Notes: generated by a model from the letters alone, not told the origin. A stretch of DNA of 64,000 nt from Cristatella mucedo (GCA_009760855.2 WPIO01000014.1:3340501-3404500), one strand, 5' to 3'. Counted from the first letter of the stretch, positions 25,082-37,600 are shown. Numbers and translations: made by a program.

Positions 25082-25185
25082 ATCTCTCCACGCCTCAGAA
25101 TCTCAGTAGGAAAGCCAGTTGTTGCTTTGTACTCACAAGTGCCTTTCCGTACCGCCAACAGCTGAAGATTTTGAGTAATACTGTA
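25082..25185 (-). CDS. Possible internal exon, unrecognised gene
   Basis: A 104-bp segment on the minus strand lies between a good acceptor (T-rich stretch, then ATTGCAG ending at 25186) and a good donor (GTAAGTTG from 25081). Only one frame is open: it encodes 34 residues including LLAVRKGTCEYKA and PTEILRRGE, with two bases left over. The ILRRGE motif faintly recalls the N-terminal domain of transglutaminases (LRRGQ before a beta strand), but I cannot support that assignment. No partner exon was found. It could equally be a chance arrangement. Confidence 0.3.
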
Positions 25186-27056
25186 CTGCAATACAATAAT
25201 CGTTTGTAAAAAAGTTTTATGGTAATGACTCCGCTCGTAGTCCGAGTGAGGCCTTCCAAACACTTACAACTGCAATCGCGATCTTCAAGAACTTTCGGGA
25301 TCTTCCTAGAGCCACGTGAAACTTCGTCGAAGCATCTTCACCTCTCCACACCTCTCTCTTTTCCGGGCCCCTTTTAGGTATTTCTTAAAATAGTCCGAAT
25401 ATAATCTTAGAAAATTTCGTAATTCCGTACTCAGGCTCGGTTCGGTTGGCTGAGACATTACGGCTGTAATGAGATAAGGGTCACCGGCTAGGCCGGGCTC
25501 TGACCTATGGGTATGGCCGGATGTGCGGTGACGAGAGGTCAGCGGGGTTCTTGGGTAACAGAAGTTGGCCAACGAAGTCGCGGTGTTGGACGCTTTCGCT
25601 GTCGCCGAGTTGTGCATCCGGATGGATGCAGGCGTGCTCCGGCGACGCGGCCATGCACGCAAGGCGACGAGTACCCAAGGCCCGACGCGAGCCGGATAGC
25701 AGGCTCGTTGTTACGGCTTGTGTATTCCGCGTTCCCCCTGTAGCGTGTTCGTGGCCCCCGTGAGCTGGCGTCTTTCGGTGGAAGCTTTTGACTGTGGTAC
25801 ACGTCGAGTCCGACTATCCAAGTAGTTACTCAGCCAGCCGGATCTTTGACGGCGTACGCTTGTACTGTTGGGACAGAGTCGGTGCAACGGCGCGACTCTG
25901 GAAGCCGACTGAGCAACTGACACGTTTGTTCGCGCTTGCGGCGTCGTCTCGTGCCCCTGTAGTTTACTGTGTGTAGGATCCTCCCTGTAGACTTGTTTAG
26001 TTACCATGTTATTGTTGGCGTATGCGATATCATAGCGAGGTTCAACCTGAACGGCGCTTGTCTTACTCTAGCTCGACGGCACGGCGAGCGGCGGCGGCGG
26101 CGCCTGAGCATGGCGGGGCTTGGCGAAAATTAGCCTCTGACCCCTGGATTTCGGCGACAATTCCACGGAACCACGTCAGCCAGCATCGAGCGCACCAAAA
26201 AAATCCCTCATCCAACGCGTGCGTGCAGCTCCGACAGGGTAGTGTATGTTTGCAGTACCTTCCGTCACCTCTTCGATATCCGGTTTATGGCCAGAAAAAT
26301 GATTCGATTAGAGGTTTACGGCATGGCAAGGAGGACGCCCCTCGTTGAACGGTCAACTCTCATACCTGGTAGAAAATCAAATCCCTAATTTTAAGGTTGA
26401 ATGAGTAAATTCTTTGGCGAAATCTTTGCGCCAGAATTGCAACTTTCTATTACAAAAAAATGAGTAGTGCTTAATCTGGCACCTGAGGGTATGGGGATGC
26501 TGATATGTCGTCATAGCAGTTTTGCAAGTTCCCCAAGTAATATATACTAAATCCAAGGTGGATGTCGAAGCTCGTGCGATGATCATTCTAGCTTCACCCG
26601 TTCTAGCCAGAGCCACAAGGGCCTTTCTAAGGAAAAACGGCTGCGAATACATCATGCAACTTAAGTCCTGGTTTGGTGCGTTGCGAACCTCATGTAGATG
26701 AGAACTTAGGCGTAGGGGAGAAAGGGCAATGGTCTCTCACAACCAAAATTACTGTTAAAATGGATCTAACAATCTTATTCTAGAACAAGGGGAAACATTA
26801 TGAACGACTCAGTGCAGGAGATATGTATGTATGTACAGGCATGTGCATATGTACGTACTTATATACAGTACGTACGTAAACATTACGTGTATACAGTACG
26901 TACATACTGTATCTGGGCAGCACAACGCCAGCGTGGCTCAATTTTAAGGCGAAAAAAGCACTGCTCGTCTGAAAAACACCGCTGTCCTCGAGCGGTGAGA
27001 AAGAGGAGTAGCAGTTGCGGTAGAATCTCGCTGGGCTGGGTCATTGCTCCTCCCGT
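25186..27056. other. Unassigned; GC-rich patch at 25500-26170
   Basis: About 1.9 kb. The CpG-rich section includes (GGC)4-type runs near 26090. Overlapping short frames on both strands have no domains. At 26821-26912 is a patch of repeated TACGTAC/ACAGTACGTAC palindromes interspersed with GTATGTAT. No transposon ends recognised. Confidence 0.3.
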
Positions 27057-27315
27057 CTTCGCACAGGAGGTAAGGTGCTCGCTCTGCACGATCGAGGTCC
27101 TAGGTTCCGATCCTGCTGTGGGGGATATTTTCTTTCCCACTGCCAGCGATGGTGATAGCCGTTAAGGCTCTTCTGCGGCTATAGTTTCCCACTGCCAGCG
27201 GTGGTGATAGACGTTAAGGCTCTTCTGCGGCTATAGTTTCCCACTGCCAGTGGTGGTGATAGCCGTCAAGGCTCTTTTTCGGCTATACGAATGAGGCTGT
27301 AAAATCGGCTAGGAT
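27057..27315 (+). mobile_element. SINE family B copy with triplicated tail unit
   Basis: Head with AGGTAAGGTGCTCGCTCTGC and B-box-like GGTTCCGATCC, followed by three tandem 52-bp copies of the tail segment (27133-27184, 27185-27236, 27237-27287), each beginning TTTCCCACTGCCAG and ending GGCTATA. The normal family ends follow (GAGGCTGTAAAATCGGCTAGG). Confidence 0.85.
27133..27287 (+). repeat. 52-bp tandem triplication within SINE
   Basis: Three units differing at only a few positions. Other family B copies in the window carry one unit. Confidence 0.95.
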
Positions 27316-27684
27316 CAGGAGGGCTTGAAGAGAGCTGGTAGGAGCAAGAGCCAGCAGCCACTAAGCTCTTGCCCTTTTGTCACTGCCAGCTATTTAAGAA
27401 TAGGGCGACGCTTGCTCAAGGCCGCCGCCAGCCGTGTCGACAGTTGCCTCGTTGCACTCGTTTCTCTTAGAGCGAGGGAGGTGTGTGGAGCGTTCGCCCC
27501 AGCGCATCGACGGCCCAGTGGGACAACGAGAGCCAGCGCCGTGAGAATTCGGTGGACGCCACCGAATACGTTCGTCGCATGCGCCCGCGGCTTGCATTTT
27601 GTGATTGAGTGCGTGCGTAAGCGTAAGCGCGAGTGAATCCGGCGTAGGGGTTCAGCTGCGAAGTAGCATTAGGGCTACCCACTA
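27316..27684. other. Unassigned GC-rich stretch
   Basis: About 370 bp of CpG-rich sequence with overlapping frames on both strands and no recognised domain. Confidence 0.3.
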
Positions 27685-27960
27685 TTTGAGCAAAGGTGGA
27701 GCTAGGGATTGTTTTCGTTGAGCGAAAGCGAAGCCTAAAGCCCTAAGTTTACTTGCTTGCAAGTAAGGTGGAGGCGGAATCCCAATTCTCCAGTCAGTAG
27801 TTAATGGCCGGTGATCGCCTGCGTTAGAGTAAGGTGGCGGCGGAGTTATAGTTCTCGGGTCAGGCGTTAGGGTCTGGTGTTTGCCTGCCTTCGAGCCAGG
27901 TGAAAGCCAAATCCTAGTTCTTCGGCCATGGCAAACAACAAGGCTCGGTGTAAGAGCTAA
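27685..27960. repeat. Degenerate ~67-bp minisatellite, four units
   Basis: Units begin near 27688, 27759, 27825 and 27892 with variants of GAGTAAGGTGGCGGCGGA. Spacing is 66-71 bp and the units are strongly diverged. Confidence 0.65.
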
Positions 27961-28907
<947 letters not shown>

Positions 28908-29403
28908 CTTAGTTAATACTTTTTCTAATTGGTTCACTCAATAGCAAAGATTTTTCTACTTATGAGTGTTTTTCAGCTCAGCTATCTTTGGCAGCTAACG
29001 AAATCGACGCTTACCTGAAAGAGGCGCATATGACGCAGCAGTGGGGCCCAGCACCTTCCTTGTAGATGCATTCACACCATCCTGCAGTGTCCAGCCATTT
29101 TTTCTGACCACGCCTCATTCCGAATAATATTTTTAATATTATCCATCCGTTGAGTGGCAAGAAACAACTACTGTCCGTGAAAGAGGCCTACTTTATTATT
29201 ATTTTAATAATTGGCTATGACGAGCTATTCTTCATGAACAGGCAATAGGCAGCCGTCGTAAACAGATCAATATTGTCTTACCTAATGGTGCAGCCAGTCC
29301 ATTCAGAACAAGCTTGATCAGCTCGGCTGCGCTAAAATATTATGCCTAGATATTCTAGTTGCTCGGGCTCTGCTTCTACAAAGGTTAGCTCTGTACTTAT
29401 ATG
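28908..29403. other. Nothing recognised
   Basis: About 500 bp with no recognised repeat or exon. Confidence 0.3.
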
Positions 29404-29625
29404 CCCCCTAGTCTTATCCTAGGGTTAAGATGCTCTCTCTTGACGACCCAAAGGGTCTTACGTTCAAGTCCTCCATCAAACACTTCTGTATTGTCCATTG
29501 CAAACGGAAGTGATGGAAAGGTACTTAAGACTATAATATTGCTATTAGTTTTGTGAAGAATATTTAAGACTCTTTAGCCTATATATAAAAGAGGCTATTG
29601 AATCAGCTGACCTTTACTTTACGTG
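29404..29625 (+). mobile_element. Diverged SINE family B copy
   Basis: CTAGGGTTAAGATGCTCTC head, TACGTTCAAGTCCTCC as a degenerate B box, TGCAAACGGAAGTGATGG tail remnant, and the GAGGCTATTGAATCAGCTGACC end shared with other family B copies. Confidence 0.6.
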
Positions 29626-29765
29626 CAGCAGCTGCTTTATTACCGATATATCCGTCATTCATGAGATGACACAGAACCAGCATAGCACTGCATAGTGCCA
29701 TGTTTGTCGTGAGCTTCAGTAACCAGCGTCGGCGTAAGGTGGGTTAAATCCATTGCAGTCTTAAT

Positions 29766-29920
29766 AATATAAGTCATTTGTATAGCGCCCTAAGACAACT
29801 TAATCTCTATTCAAGCATTTCACTTACGCTACGAGGCTCGAGCCCGCGACCTCGGTCATCAAATATAATCCCCTTGACCTTGGTTCGAGGCGAGCTCCTT
29901 AACCACTGGGCCAAGCCAGC
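29766..29920 (-). mobile_element. SINE family A copy
   Basis: Minus strand. Its tail (plus-strand TAGCGCCCTAAGACAACTTA, then TAATCTCTATTCAAGC) and head (GGGCTCGAGCC B box, TTGGCCCAGTGGTTAAGG on the minus strand) fit family A. An insertion of about 20 bp splits the head. Confidence 0.75.
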
Positions 29921-31480
29921 ACGGCACTCCTGAAGCCGGCTTATTTTCGTAACTTGTGGCGCAGATTAAGATGTCTCAGGTGTATGCCAACTGATTGACT
30001 TCTCGCTAGCAGCCTCGAGGTGGCTTCCTGCGCCGGCCGGCGCTTTCTCTTCTGACTTCTCCTGACCTCCTCTAGCACTGGCTGCACCCGAAAAAGAGCT
30101 GCTCAATGCGTCTTCTTAACTCACCTACCTCGAGCCTGGCTCGTGGAAGCTTCGCCTGCTATGGCGGACGGGAGCGCAGCTGCGCCTGCTCGCGTGTTTG
30201 TCTCACTCTCCAGCCGCGAATCCGGGCCGTATTTTTTAAGGTAACGACGCAAAGAAAACACGCACGAGCTGCCACACGTCGACATCGGCGCAATAAACAG
30301 CTACAGCAGCGAACCCCGGCGCGGCGGGTTAGCGGGTCGCTCATGACGTCAGCGAGCCCTACCTACGTGCCGCCGACCAATCGCTGCTGAGGACGGTCGA
30401 TCGCTTCCCGGTCTGCAGTCAGCTATGCCTGCAGCTCTCGTACCGTCGGTACCGACCGCATCATTAAGTACCCTGCGAGCGTAACTCGTCGAATGCCTCT
30501 CGAATGTCTTTAAAAATACCGAAGGCTGCCGGGCTAGATCGACCTTTCAGCCCAGCCCCTGCCCGCCACCGAAAAAGCCAGGCCTGCGCACAAATTTGAG
30601 GTCCGGTAACCTCGGGTACGATCCGTGTCCTCTTTGTGCACAAACAGTTGCCCTAGTAGCCAAACTACTACTGTGCATCCTGTTCAAATGACTAGTTTTC
30701 TTGCAGAAGCAAATCAACAAATCGCAGCTCGGGACTGAGCGCATGACTTACCGACCAACAAACAGTGTTACGAACGTGTCGTGCGGCTTCCACATCCGGT
30801 CAGAACTAGGCGAAAACACCTCGCTGGTAGCGGTGCTAGTCTCAGTCGGCTCACGACGAATACTGGTGACGCCTGCACCTTCTAGCACGGCTAGGTACTT
30901 GCACGTGCTGCAACAATGCATGCAGGTACGCCGGCAGGATCAGAAATTCGGCATCGATATCGTATATCGAGTCCATACACGTAATGCAGATAAGTCTCTA
31001 TAGCAGCAGCAGACGGTAACAGCCACACTCCAAAGGCAGTGTTAACTTTAGCTCACGTCAGCTCCAATGCCAACGACTCGAGTCTCGAATCCTCACTGCC
31101 CGCCTTTCTCAGGGCGCTGGCCTTTTACACGACCTCTGCAATAATCTATCGCATAGTCGGATAGTCGCGAAAAATAATTAACTGCCATAAGTCGGATGGT
31201 TTAGCTGGCGCCGCCGTTACACTGTCTCATTAAATCTTCAACTGTATCTCTCCAACTTACACGGACGATCTCCCTGCGCCGTGCTTTTTGCAACGTTGTC
31301 TCTTTTGGTTGACCTTTCTGCCTTATGTGCAAGCTAAGTCGAGAGGTCATAAACGTGATTCAAAGAGATAATCTCCACAGCGTCCCGACAAAAATGCATC
31401 ACACTGCTCGTTAGTCTGCTTAACACGAGTTGTACAGAATCTGTCTGTTTCCACGTGGGTTGCCAAGGTCAACCCTGCAT
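29921..31480. other. Unassigned; GC-rich segment 30010-30480
   Basis: About 1.6 kb. It contains TCATGACGTCAGCG (a CRE-like TGACGTCA) at about 30341-30354 within a CpG-rich section, which could be promoter sequence. Open frames are short and unrecognised. Confidence 0.3.
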
Positions 31481-32300
31481 TACGAAGCGTCGGGTGGACG
31501 AGCGACGCAGCAGCCAAAACGAGACGGCTGCATCTTCGCTTCAGGAGACGTTGGCGTCCGCCGCATGCGAAACCGCGCGCCAAACATTCGCCCGAGTGCC
31601 GATTCTCAAGATGGAGCTGAGCTTTCGCCGTGCAGAGGGCAGCCGTCTGGAGCTATGCAGTCGATGCTAGTCAGAGAGATACAGGGCCGTGAAGCAGGAC
31701 CGTTTGCCTGGCGGCCGCAGCCGGCCGGCGAACTCAGCTGCGGCTGTGCTGATAAGAGGGCAGACCCGTCCATGCCGCCAGGCGGTCTGCACTCACCGCA
31801 CTGAGCCGACCCGCCCCGCTCCCCTCCCCGACCGCCGGCCACTGGCGCCCTACCCCACTTCCGGCCCCTCATTGTTTCCCTTTCCCGGCAGCCAGCCTCG
31901 CACGGCTATTCTGACCTCGCTGTCTGGCTTCGGGCATTACCCACCCCCTAAGCCTTGATTCGTCGCCTGAGCTCTTTTGGAAGAACGGCCAGTGGCGAAG
32001 CGTCGAAGTGAGCGGACGCTCAAGGAGCGGACGCTCGCGCCGGCCGGGCCGTCTTCGCACGGGGCGGGGCAAAGCAGGAGTCGCCGAGCTCCGTGGTCTT
32101 GTTTGTCAATGCCCTCCGGCAGCTAAGCGATGCCGTAGGCGAACGAATGCTGTCGTCGTCTCGTTGCCACCCGCTGCAGCCGCGAACCACCCGGCCGCCC
32201 GGCGGCGGGGTGGAGGAGCCGAAGAGGATCGACGGACGCGGCTCCTGCGAGCTGCCACCTCGCGAAGGGCCGCGAGGACTAATATGAGCCGTTTCGCTTT
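31481..32300. promoter_or_regulatory. CpG island, possible promoter
   Basis: About 820 bp of CpG-dense sequence with GGGGCGGGGC at 32059-32068 and other GC boxes. No coding exon next to it is recognised. Overlapping Pro/Arg/Ala-rich frames on both strands are composition artefacts. Confidence 0.4.
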
Positions 32301-32419
32301 TTTTTTATATTTTGCGTCTATCCGCTGATCGCTTGAGAAGCCGCTGCCGCTCTTTTAACTAGTGTGGTACAATCGGGTAGATTACACAGATTTGAAAAAT
32401 TCAACTCCACTGCCTATGC

Positions 32420-32607
32420 CAGCGGTTCTCAACCTGAGGGTCGTGACCCCTTTGGGGTTCGAACGACCCTTTCGCAGGGGTCGCCTAAGACCGTCCAAAT
32501 ACATGAATTTCCACATTTAGCACACAATAATTTTATGGTTGGGGGTCGCCACAACATGAGGAACTGTACTTAAAGGGTCGCGGCATTAGGAAGGTTGAGA
32601 ACCACTG
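32420..32607. mobile_element. SPIN/URR1-type hAT MITE
   Basis: A 188-bp non-autonomous DNA transposon. The ends are CAGCGGTTCTCAACCT and, reversed, CAGTGGTTCTCAACCT (15 of 16 identical). It is flanked by 8-bp target duplications, GCCTATGC (32412-32419) and GCCTATAC (32608-32615), matching in 7 of 8 positions; 8 bp is the hAT length. The interior (GGGGTCGCCTAAGACC near the left, TTTTATGGTTGGGGGTCG in the middle, TAAAGGGTCGCGGCATTAGG near the right) matches, from memory, the SPIN ('space invader') family known as URR1 in rodents. It has no coding capacity and would have been moved by a SPIN transposase supplied in trans. Confidence 0.92.
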
Positions 32608-32710
32608 GCCTATACCATGATTAGGCTATTATGCCACCTGACCAAAGATTACGACATAGAAGTTTCCGAGCAATAATAAGTCAGGAGCCGCGAATATTAT
32701 CTTGACAGGC

Positions 32711-32856
32711 GCGATGGTTTGGCCAAGTGGTCAAGGCGCTCGCCTCGGCCAAAGTCATGGTTAAATGTAATTGATGACCGGCCATGAGCTCGAGAACAGT
32801 GGTATATGTAAGACACCTGAATAGTGATTAAGTTCATTTAGGGAGTAATAAAATAA
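32711..32856 (+). mobile_element. Diverged SINE family A copy
   Basis: GATGGTTTGGCCAAGTGGTC head (good A box), an internal insertion, then the tail GACACCTGAATAGTGATTAA and an A/T-rich end. The hairpin is partly lost. Confidence 0.65.
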
Positions 32857-33696
32857 ATCACGTTTATTTTTACATAATGTTTATAATCTGGCTGTTCTAG
32901 AACTCCAGCAAGTCAATATTGATCTTTTAGCCTTCCTCTAAAACCTGTGAGGGGCCGCTAGACTTCGAGAGTAACTCTATAGAGACTTTCTGGACTCCTT
33001 TCGCTCCTTCCGCGAGTAGATTCAAGGTGTTCCTGCTGAGGCAGGTAAACGCTCTTTAAATGGAGCAGCTAGAAAGGCTGCTGGTTCGGAACTGCCATCT
33101 GAGTTCACGTTCGGTGTCTTTATCCAGTCGAGGCTGTCCATTTTTAAGGAAAAAGTCGTACTTATAAAGTTTCTAACGAGATTTCTCTTGCTCAGCAGGC
33201 CTAACAGCCGTGAGAAACTCCTGGCCGCACCACTGGATCAGACTCATTACATGAGCATGTGCTTTGAGCTCAAGATAAAATTTCCGTAGCCGCGTAAGCA
33301 CGGTCGTAGCTATCCACGCTTCCTTTAAGCGCAGAGTAGCCAAAAGCCGTCGGCCTTAGGATTGAGACCTTAGGATAACTTTTTCACGCCGAGCGGAGCC
33401 TGCTCCTCCGGTACCTCAGCTTCACTGAACCAGTGCTCTGCCAAATTGAGCAATCGCGACCCTGTTCTCCCGCTATCAGCTCCAAGCTAAAGGTCAGAGC
33501 TTCGAGTCAAGGCTCGTCGTCCCCGAATCGCATCTCAGCCGCAAAAGCGCGCTCGCGTCTGCGAGCGGATGACTCGCAAGGGTGACGGGAGGCGCACACG
33601 ACCGGAAGCTAAAGGTTCGCGGCCGCCAAGACCGGCTCGTGAGGCACACGGTATGTGCGAGAGAACCTGGGGCCGCCTTCGGATGGAGCGCACTGC
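32857..33696. other. Unassigned, 3' flank of aquaglyceroporin gene
   Basis: About 840 bp downstream of the minus-strand gene. No AATAAA (TTTATT on the plus strand) is seen between 33300 and 34084. The closest is at about 32869, inside a SINE tail. The gene's polyadenylation site is therefore not placed. Confidence 0.3.
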
Positions 33697-33764
33697 AGCT
33701 AGCGCGAGCCCTCAGCTAGCGCGAGCCCTCAGCTAGCGCGAGCCCTCAGCTAGCGCGAGCCGCT
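33697..33764. repeat. 17-bp tandem repeat, four copies
   Basis: Four near-perfect units of AGCTAGCGCGAGCCCTC. The last one diverges at its end. Located about 320 bp past the stop codon of the aquaglyceroporin gene. Confidence 0.95.
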
Positions 33765-34084
33765 CGCTCCGCCACGCACGCACGCGCGCGCCTGAGCCGC
33801 TCTCTCGGCGGCATGCCCGAAGAGGTTTTACTCTCAGCAGCCGCTTCCGTCAGCGGCTTACGGGCCTCGGGTCTTACGATGGGCCGAGTGCCCGTTCTCC
33901 TCGCTTGCCGCGTCGCCGCCCGGCCTGTCCGAGCGTTGGCGTGGCCACTCGTCGCAACTCGCACGATGAGGCACTACGTCCTCGTCTGATCGGCGGCCGA
34001 ATCTGTCGGGCGGGGTTTCGGGGGAGGGGGAGACGGGCGGCAACGAGGGGAGCGATGCTGCCGTCGGGCGCTACACAAACGAGC

Positions 34085-34646
34085 TCATAGCGTGTTGCCA
34101 ACGCCGCACCCGGCAGCGCCCGGACTGCTGGCTTGCGCGCGCGGCCTAGTCTTCTTCGTTCGCCCGTTTTTGCCCCCGGCCGACGCCGCTGCCGGCGAGT
34201 CCTCTTGCAAAACGGAAGCGGTCGTCGTTGTCGCCGCGGCTGGCGCAGAGCCACCGACGGCGACGGCCGACGAGGCGGCGCGCGATTTCTTGAGTGCGAA
34301 CGCCGCCGAAAGGGCTACCCCTGCAGACAGCGTCGTCGCCGGCGGCGCCGACGCCGCCGGAGACCTGGAGGCAGCGGCGTTCGCTGGCGATTTTGCGGCT
34401 GCCAACGTAGCCGCAAGCTTGGCCGCTGCGCATGCGGCGGGCGCCGCCGCCGGATCCAGAGTCGGAATCGCCTCGCTCCTCGCGGTTGCGGTCGGCGACT
34501 GCGAATGCGGCGGCTCGGCGTCTCGCATTGAGGCCTCCGCTTCCGGCCAGTGGCAGCCGATCGCCATATTGTACAAGAGGGCGCCAGCCAACGCCCCGAG
34601 GTGCGGTCCGATCACGGGAATCCAAAACCACTGGTAGTCGTCGTAG
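34085..34646 (-). CDS. AQP: Aquaglyceroporin exon 6 (helix 6 and C-terminal tail)
   Basis: The acceptor CTTGTAG ends at 34647. The first base completes Ser234, then [18 protein letters not shown] and the last membrane helix follow, ending in IGCH at residue 266. The next 154 residues to the TGA at 34085-34087 form a tail that is about one third Ala, with Ser, Pro and Thr and a basic patch ([11 protein letters not shown]) near the end. Family members usually end within a few tens of residues of this helix. The opposite strand is also open here, because the GC-rich third positions suppress stops. Confidence 0.9.
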
Positions 34647-37600
34647 CTACAAGCAAAGTGCCCGCGTTAGTGTCAGCATTACACTTACGGTGCGCTTTGG
34701 CGACACGGGACGTGCAGTGCGTCAGTGGGCCCGTAGGGAGGGTGGGTGGGTATGTGGGGGGCACGAGTCTCCCGCAACCCTGGACGGCAATGTGGAATAA
34801 TAATAATAATAATAATACCTGATTTAACAGCCTCTTTTTGCATAGCGACAGAAGAGCCTTTACGGCTATCACCACCGCTTGCAGTGGCGATGAAGGATCG
34901 CCCACCACAGGATTCGAACCCATGACCGTGGGGTGGAGGTCGTGAAAAGCAACCACCTTACCTAGTGAGCCATTACTACTCACTAAGTAAGGCAAAGCCG
35001 ACGATGCTTCCCTGTCCCCTGACCTGGTTCCGCCAGCACGTTCGCCCCGCTGAGTGGCTACCGATCCTGCAGGGGAGGGGGGCTAGCAGGAGGGGGGCTA
35101 ACAGGAGGGGGCTAGCAGGAGGGGGCTAGCAGGAGGGGGGCTAGCAGGCTGAGCGAGCCGCTCATGCGGAGCTTTTCGTACTCAAAGGCGCGCCATCGGC
35201 GGCGGCGGCGAGTAGCTTCCTTCAGGTGCTTCTTTGGACGGGCGTCAACTGTTTTCCCTTTTTCTTATTTTAATAATAAGCTTTGGAAGAAGCTGCTGGC
35301 GCGGCACGCTTGGGCTACGCTTTCGCAGGGTCATCTTTATGTAAAGCGGGCGGTAGTGTTTCTCGAGTTGCTGAAGAGGCAATTCCTTTTTTTTTAGACA
35401 GGTTTGCCTGGCGGCGTGAATTCGGGGCGTGCGCGACTCGTCAATTTCTCCAAACTAATCTAGAGCTCCGCAGAGGGCAGCAACGGCAGCTCGACGCTGG
35501 GAGCTTTTTCAGGCAAGACGAGATCGTGAGCCTCACGCAGCGCGCCTTCGGCGTTCAGGGTCTGGTTTGGCTCAGCGGTTAAGGTGCTCGCCCCGACCGA
35601 GGTCGTGGGCTCGGGCCCCGTGGCATGTGTGAAGTGCCTGAATAGATATTTTAAGTTCTCTTAGGGTGCTACACAAACGAATTACATTTGAAGTTATATT
35701 TACAAGTGGGTGCTTTTGCCAATTTATTTTTAGACATTGTCTAGAGAGGCAACAGGGTTATATACTTCCTGCGAGGAATATTAAGATCTCCTAAAATGGT
35801 ATACGAAAAAACACCCCCGCGTAAGAAATAGTCCGAGAACGTGCAGCGATCATTTCCAGAGTGTTTTCCTAGCAGCTTCGGTATCAGAACAGTGATTTCC
35901 TACAAGTCCCTTCATTCTTTGAGTCCAGCCTACCTATCAGATCTACTCCCAAATCAGGCTAGGGCATTGTGCCATCCGATTTTCGGAATCTAATCTTTTA
36001 CCTGCACCTCGTAAAAAATCTCAAATCCTGTGGAGACCATTCCTTTAGTTCGTACGCTCTCAAAGCCTGAAACTCACTTCCGACAGATGTCACGACATCA
36101 CCTGACTCGACGACGTTTAAAAAGAAGTTACAAAATATCTATTTATCACAACATTTGGTGGGTCCATGTGATTTGCCCTTTGTGAGCTAATGCGTGATGA
36201 CACTTTGCATACTGCCACTGACCATATTTGCATGCTGACCCTGTGCATGTCACCTCTAACCATTTTATGCTTGTTAACATTCCGTTCGATCAAAATTCCT
36301 TTACGGCATATGTAAAGTGCCTAGAAAGAGATTAAGTTCTCTGAGGGCGCCATACTCATGCATTATTATTATTATTGTTATTATTATTATTACCGAACCT
36401 ATCGTTGCACAATAGACGTTTGGTCCTAGCCAAATTTTCCAACTTCCAACAAGACAAAATTGGGCGAGCAAGTTCACTAGGTTTCCGCTTACCCTAACCC
36501 CATGATAGTTGAATCGCATCAACAGACTCTTCTCTCGCTGTGAAACAATCCTAAAAGTACCTACGAGTCAAAAGCCTGCGAGTCAGTTACATTCGAGCCT
36601 AATATTATACCCGCGATCGACGCAGCTGTATAAAAAACGATCTCACCAGCAAGAATTTAATGGCACGAGTCTTTTGTCGTATACCTCTCCATCAGAATTA
36701 ACTACTTTCGGAAGCATTTAATTTGATCTTTGCGACTACTTCTCGCCACCAGTCCTTTTACTATTAAGTAACTTCAGATCCCAGTCCAGTCCCAGCCTAC
36801 GGAGATGTTTTAGACGCTAGATGCTTTAGAAATGTCATAGAGGATGGTTCCTTTATCAACACACCTATTTAGGACAGCATTTAGTGGGTCCCTGTGATTC
36901 GTCCTTGATGTGCTTATGCGTGCTAACACTGTGCATGCTGCCACTAACCACATTTACTTGCTGACCCTGTGCATGTCACCCCTAACCATGTTATTCATTT
37001 TGTTTATCAAGCATGATATTACTCACCATTCAATTGCATTTCCCTTTGCAGCAAATGTAAAGCGCCTAGAGAGAGAGATTGAGTTCTCTAAGGGCGCTTT
37101 ATCAAGTGCATTGTTATTATTAAATCAACCACCTCCTACCCCGCCCGAGAGGCGGACTCACAACTGAAGCGCTGCGTACCGCGAAGGCAATTTTAGTACT
37201 TCCGCCTGGCTGCCGCTCCATTAGAGACAGGCAGACTCGGTAGCTTCTTTAGCACTCTCTTCCATAAAATATGCGTGGTTAGCGAAAAGAAACGCGAGAG
37301 CCTCTCAAAAGGATAAGGTGACGTCTTTGGGGGACTATATCTTTGGAAAGCCTGACGTGGCACCGCCTTCTTTGAAGACGCGGCGAAAGCCTGCACGCGC
37401 CCAAGTAGGAGCGCTTATTGGAAAGACTCTCAGCCCTCGACATAAGTCTTGATGCACTACGTATACTCGTAAAGTGCCTAGGCTGAGAATATTAGAGGTC
37501 GCACGGCGCTGGACATAAATATTAATCAGCCAAGCTGGTCCGAGTGTTCGTGTCATTCCATAGAGACTTGTATACCTCAAAACTCGCAAATGTCCCAGCC

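Noticed and set aside
25470-26000. Possible solo LTR of an LTR retrotransposon
   Set aside because: No paired TG..CA ends, primer-binding site, polypurine tract or second copy could be found in the window.
34092-34637. Plus-strand open frame of 181 codons, Ala-rich
   Set aside because: It is the complement of aquaglyceroporin exon 6, whose frame is supported by splice sites and homology.
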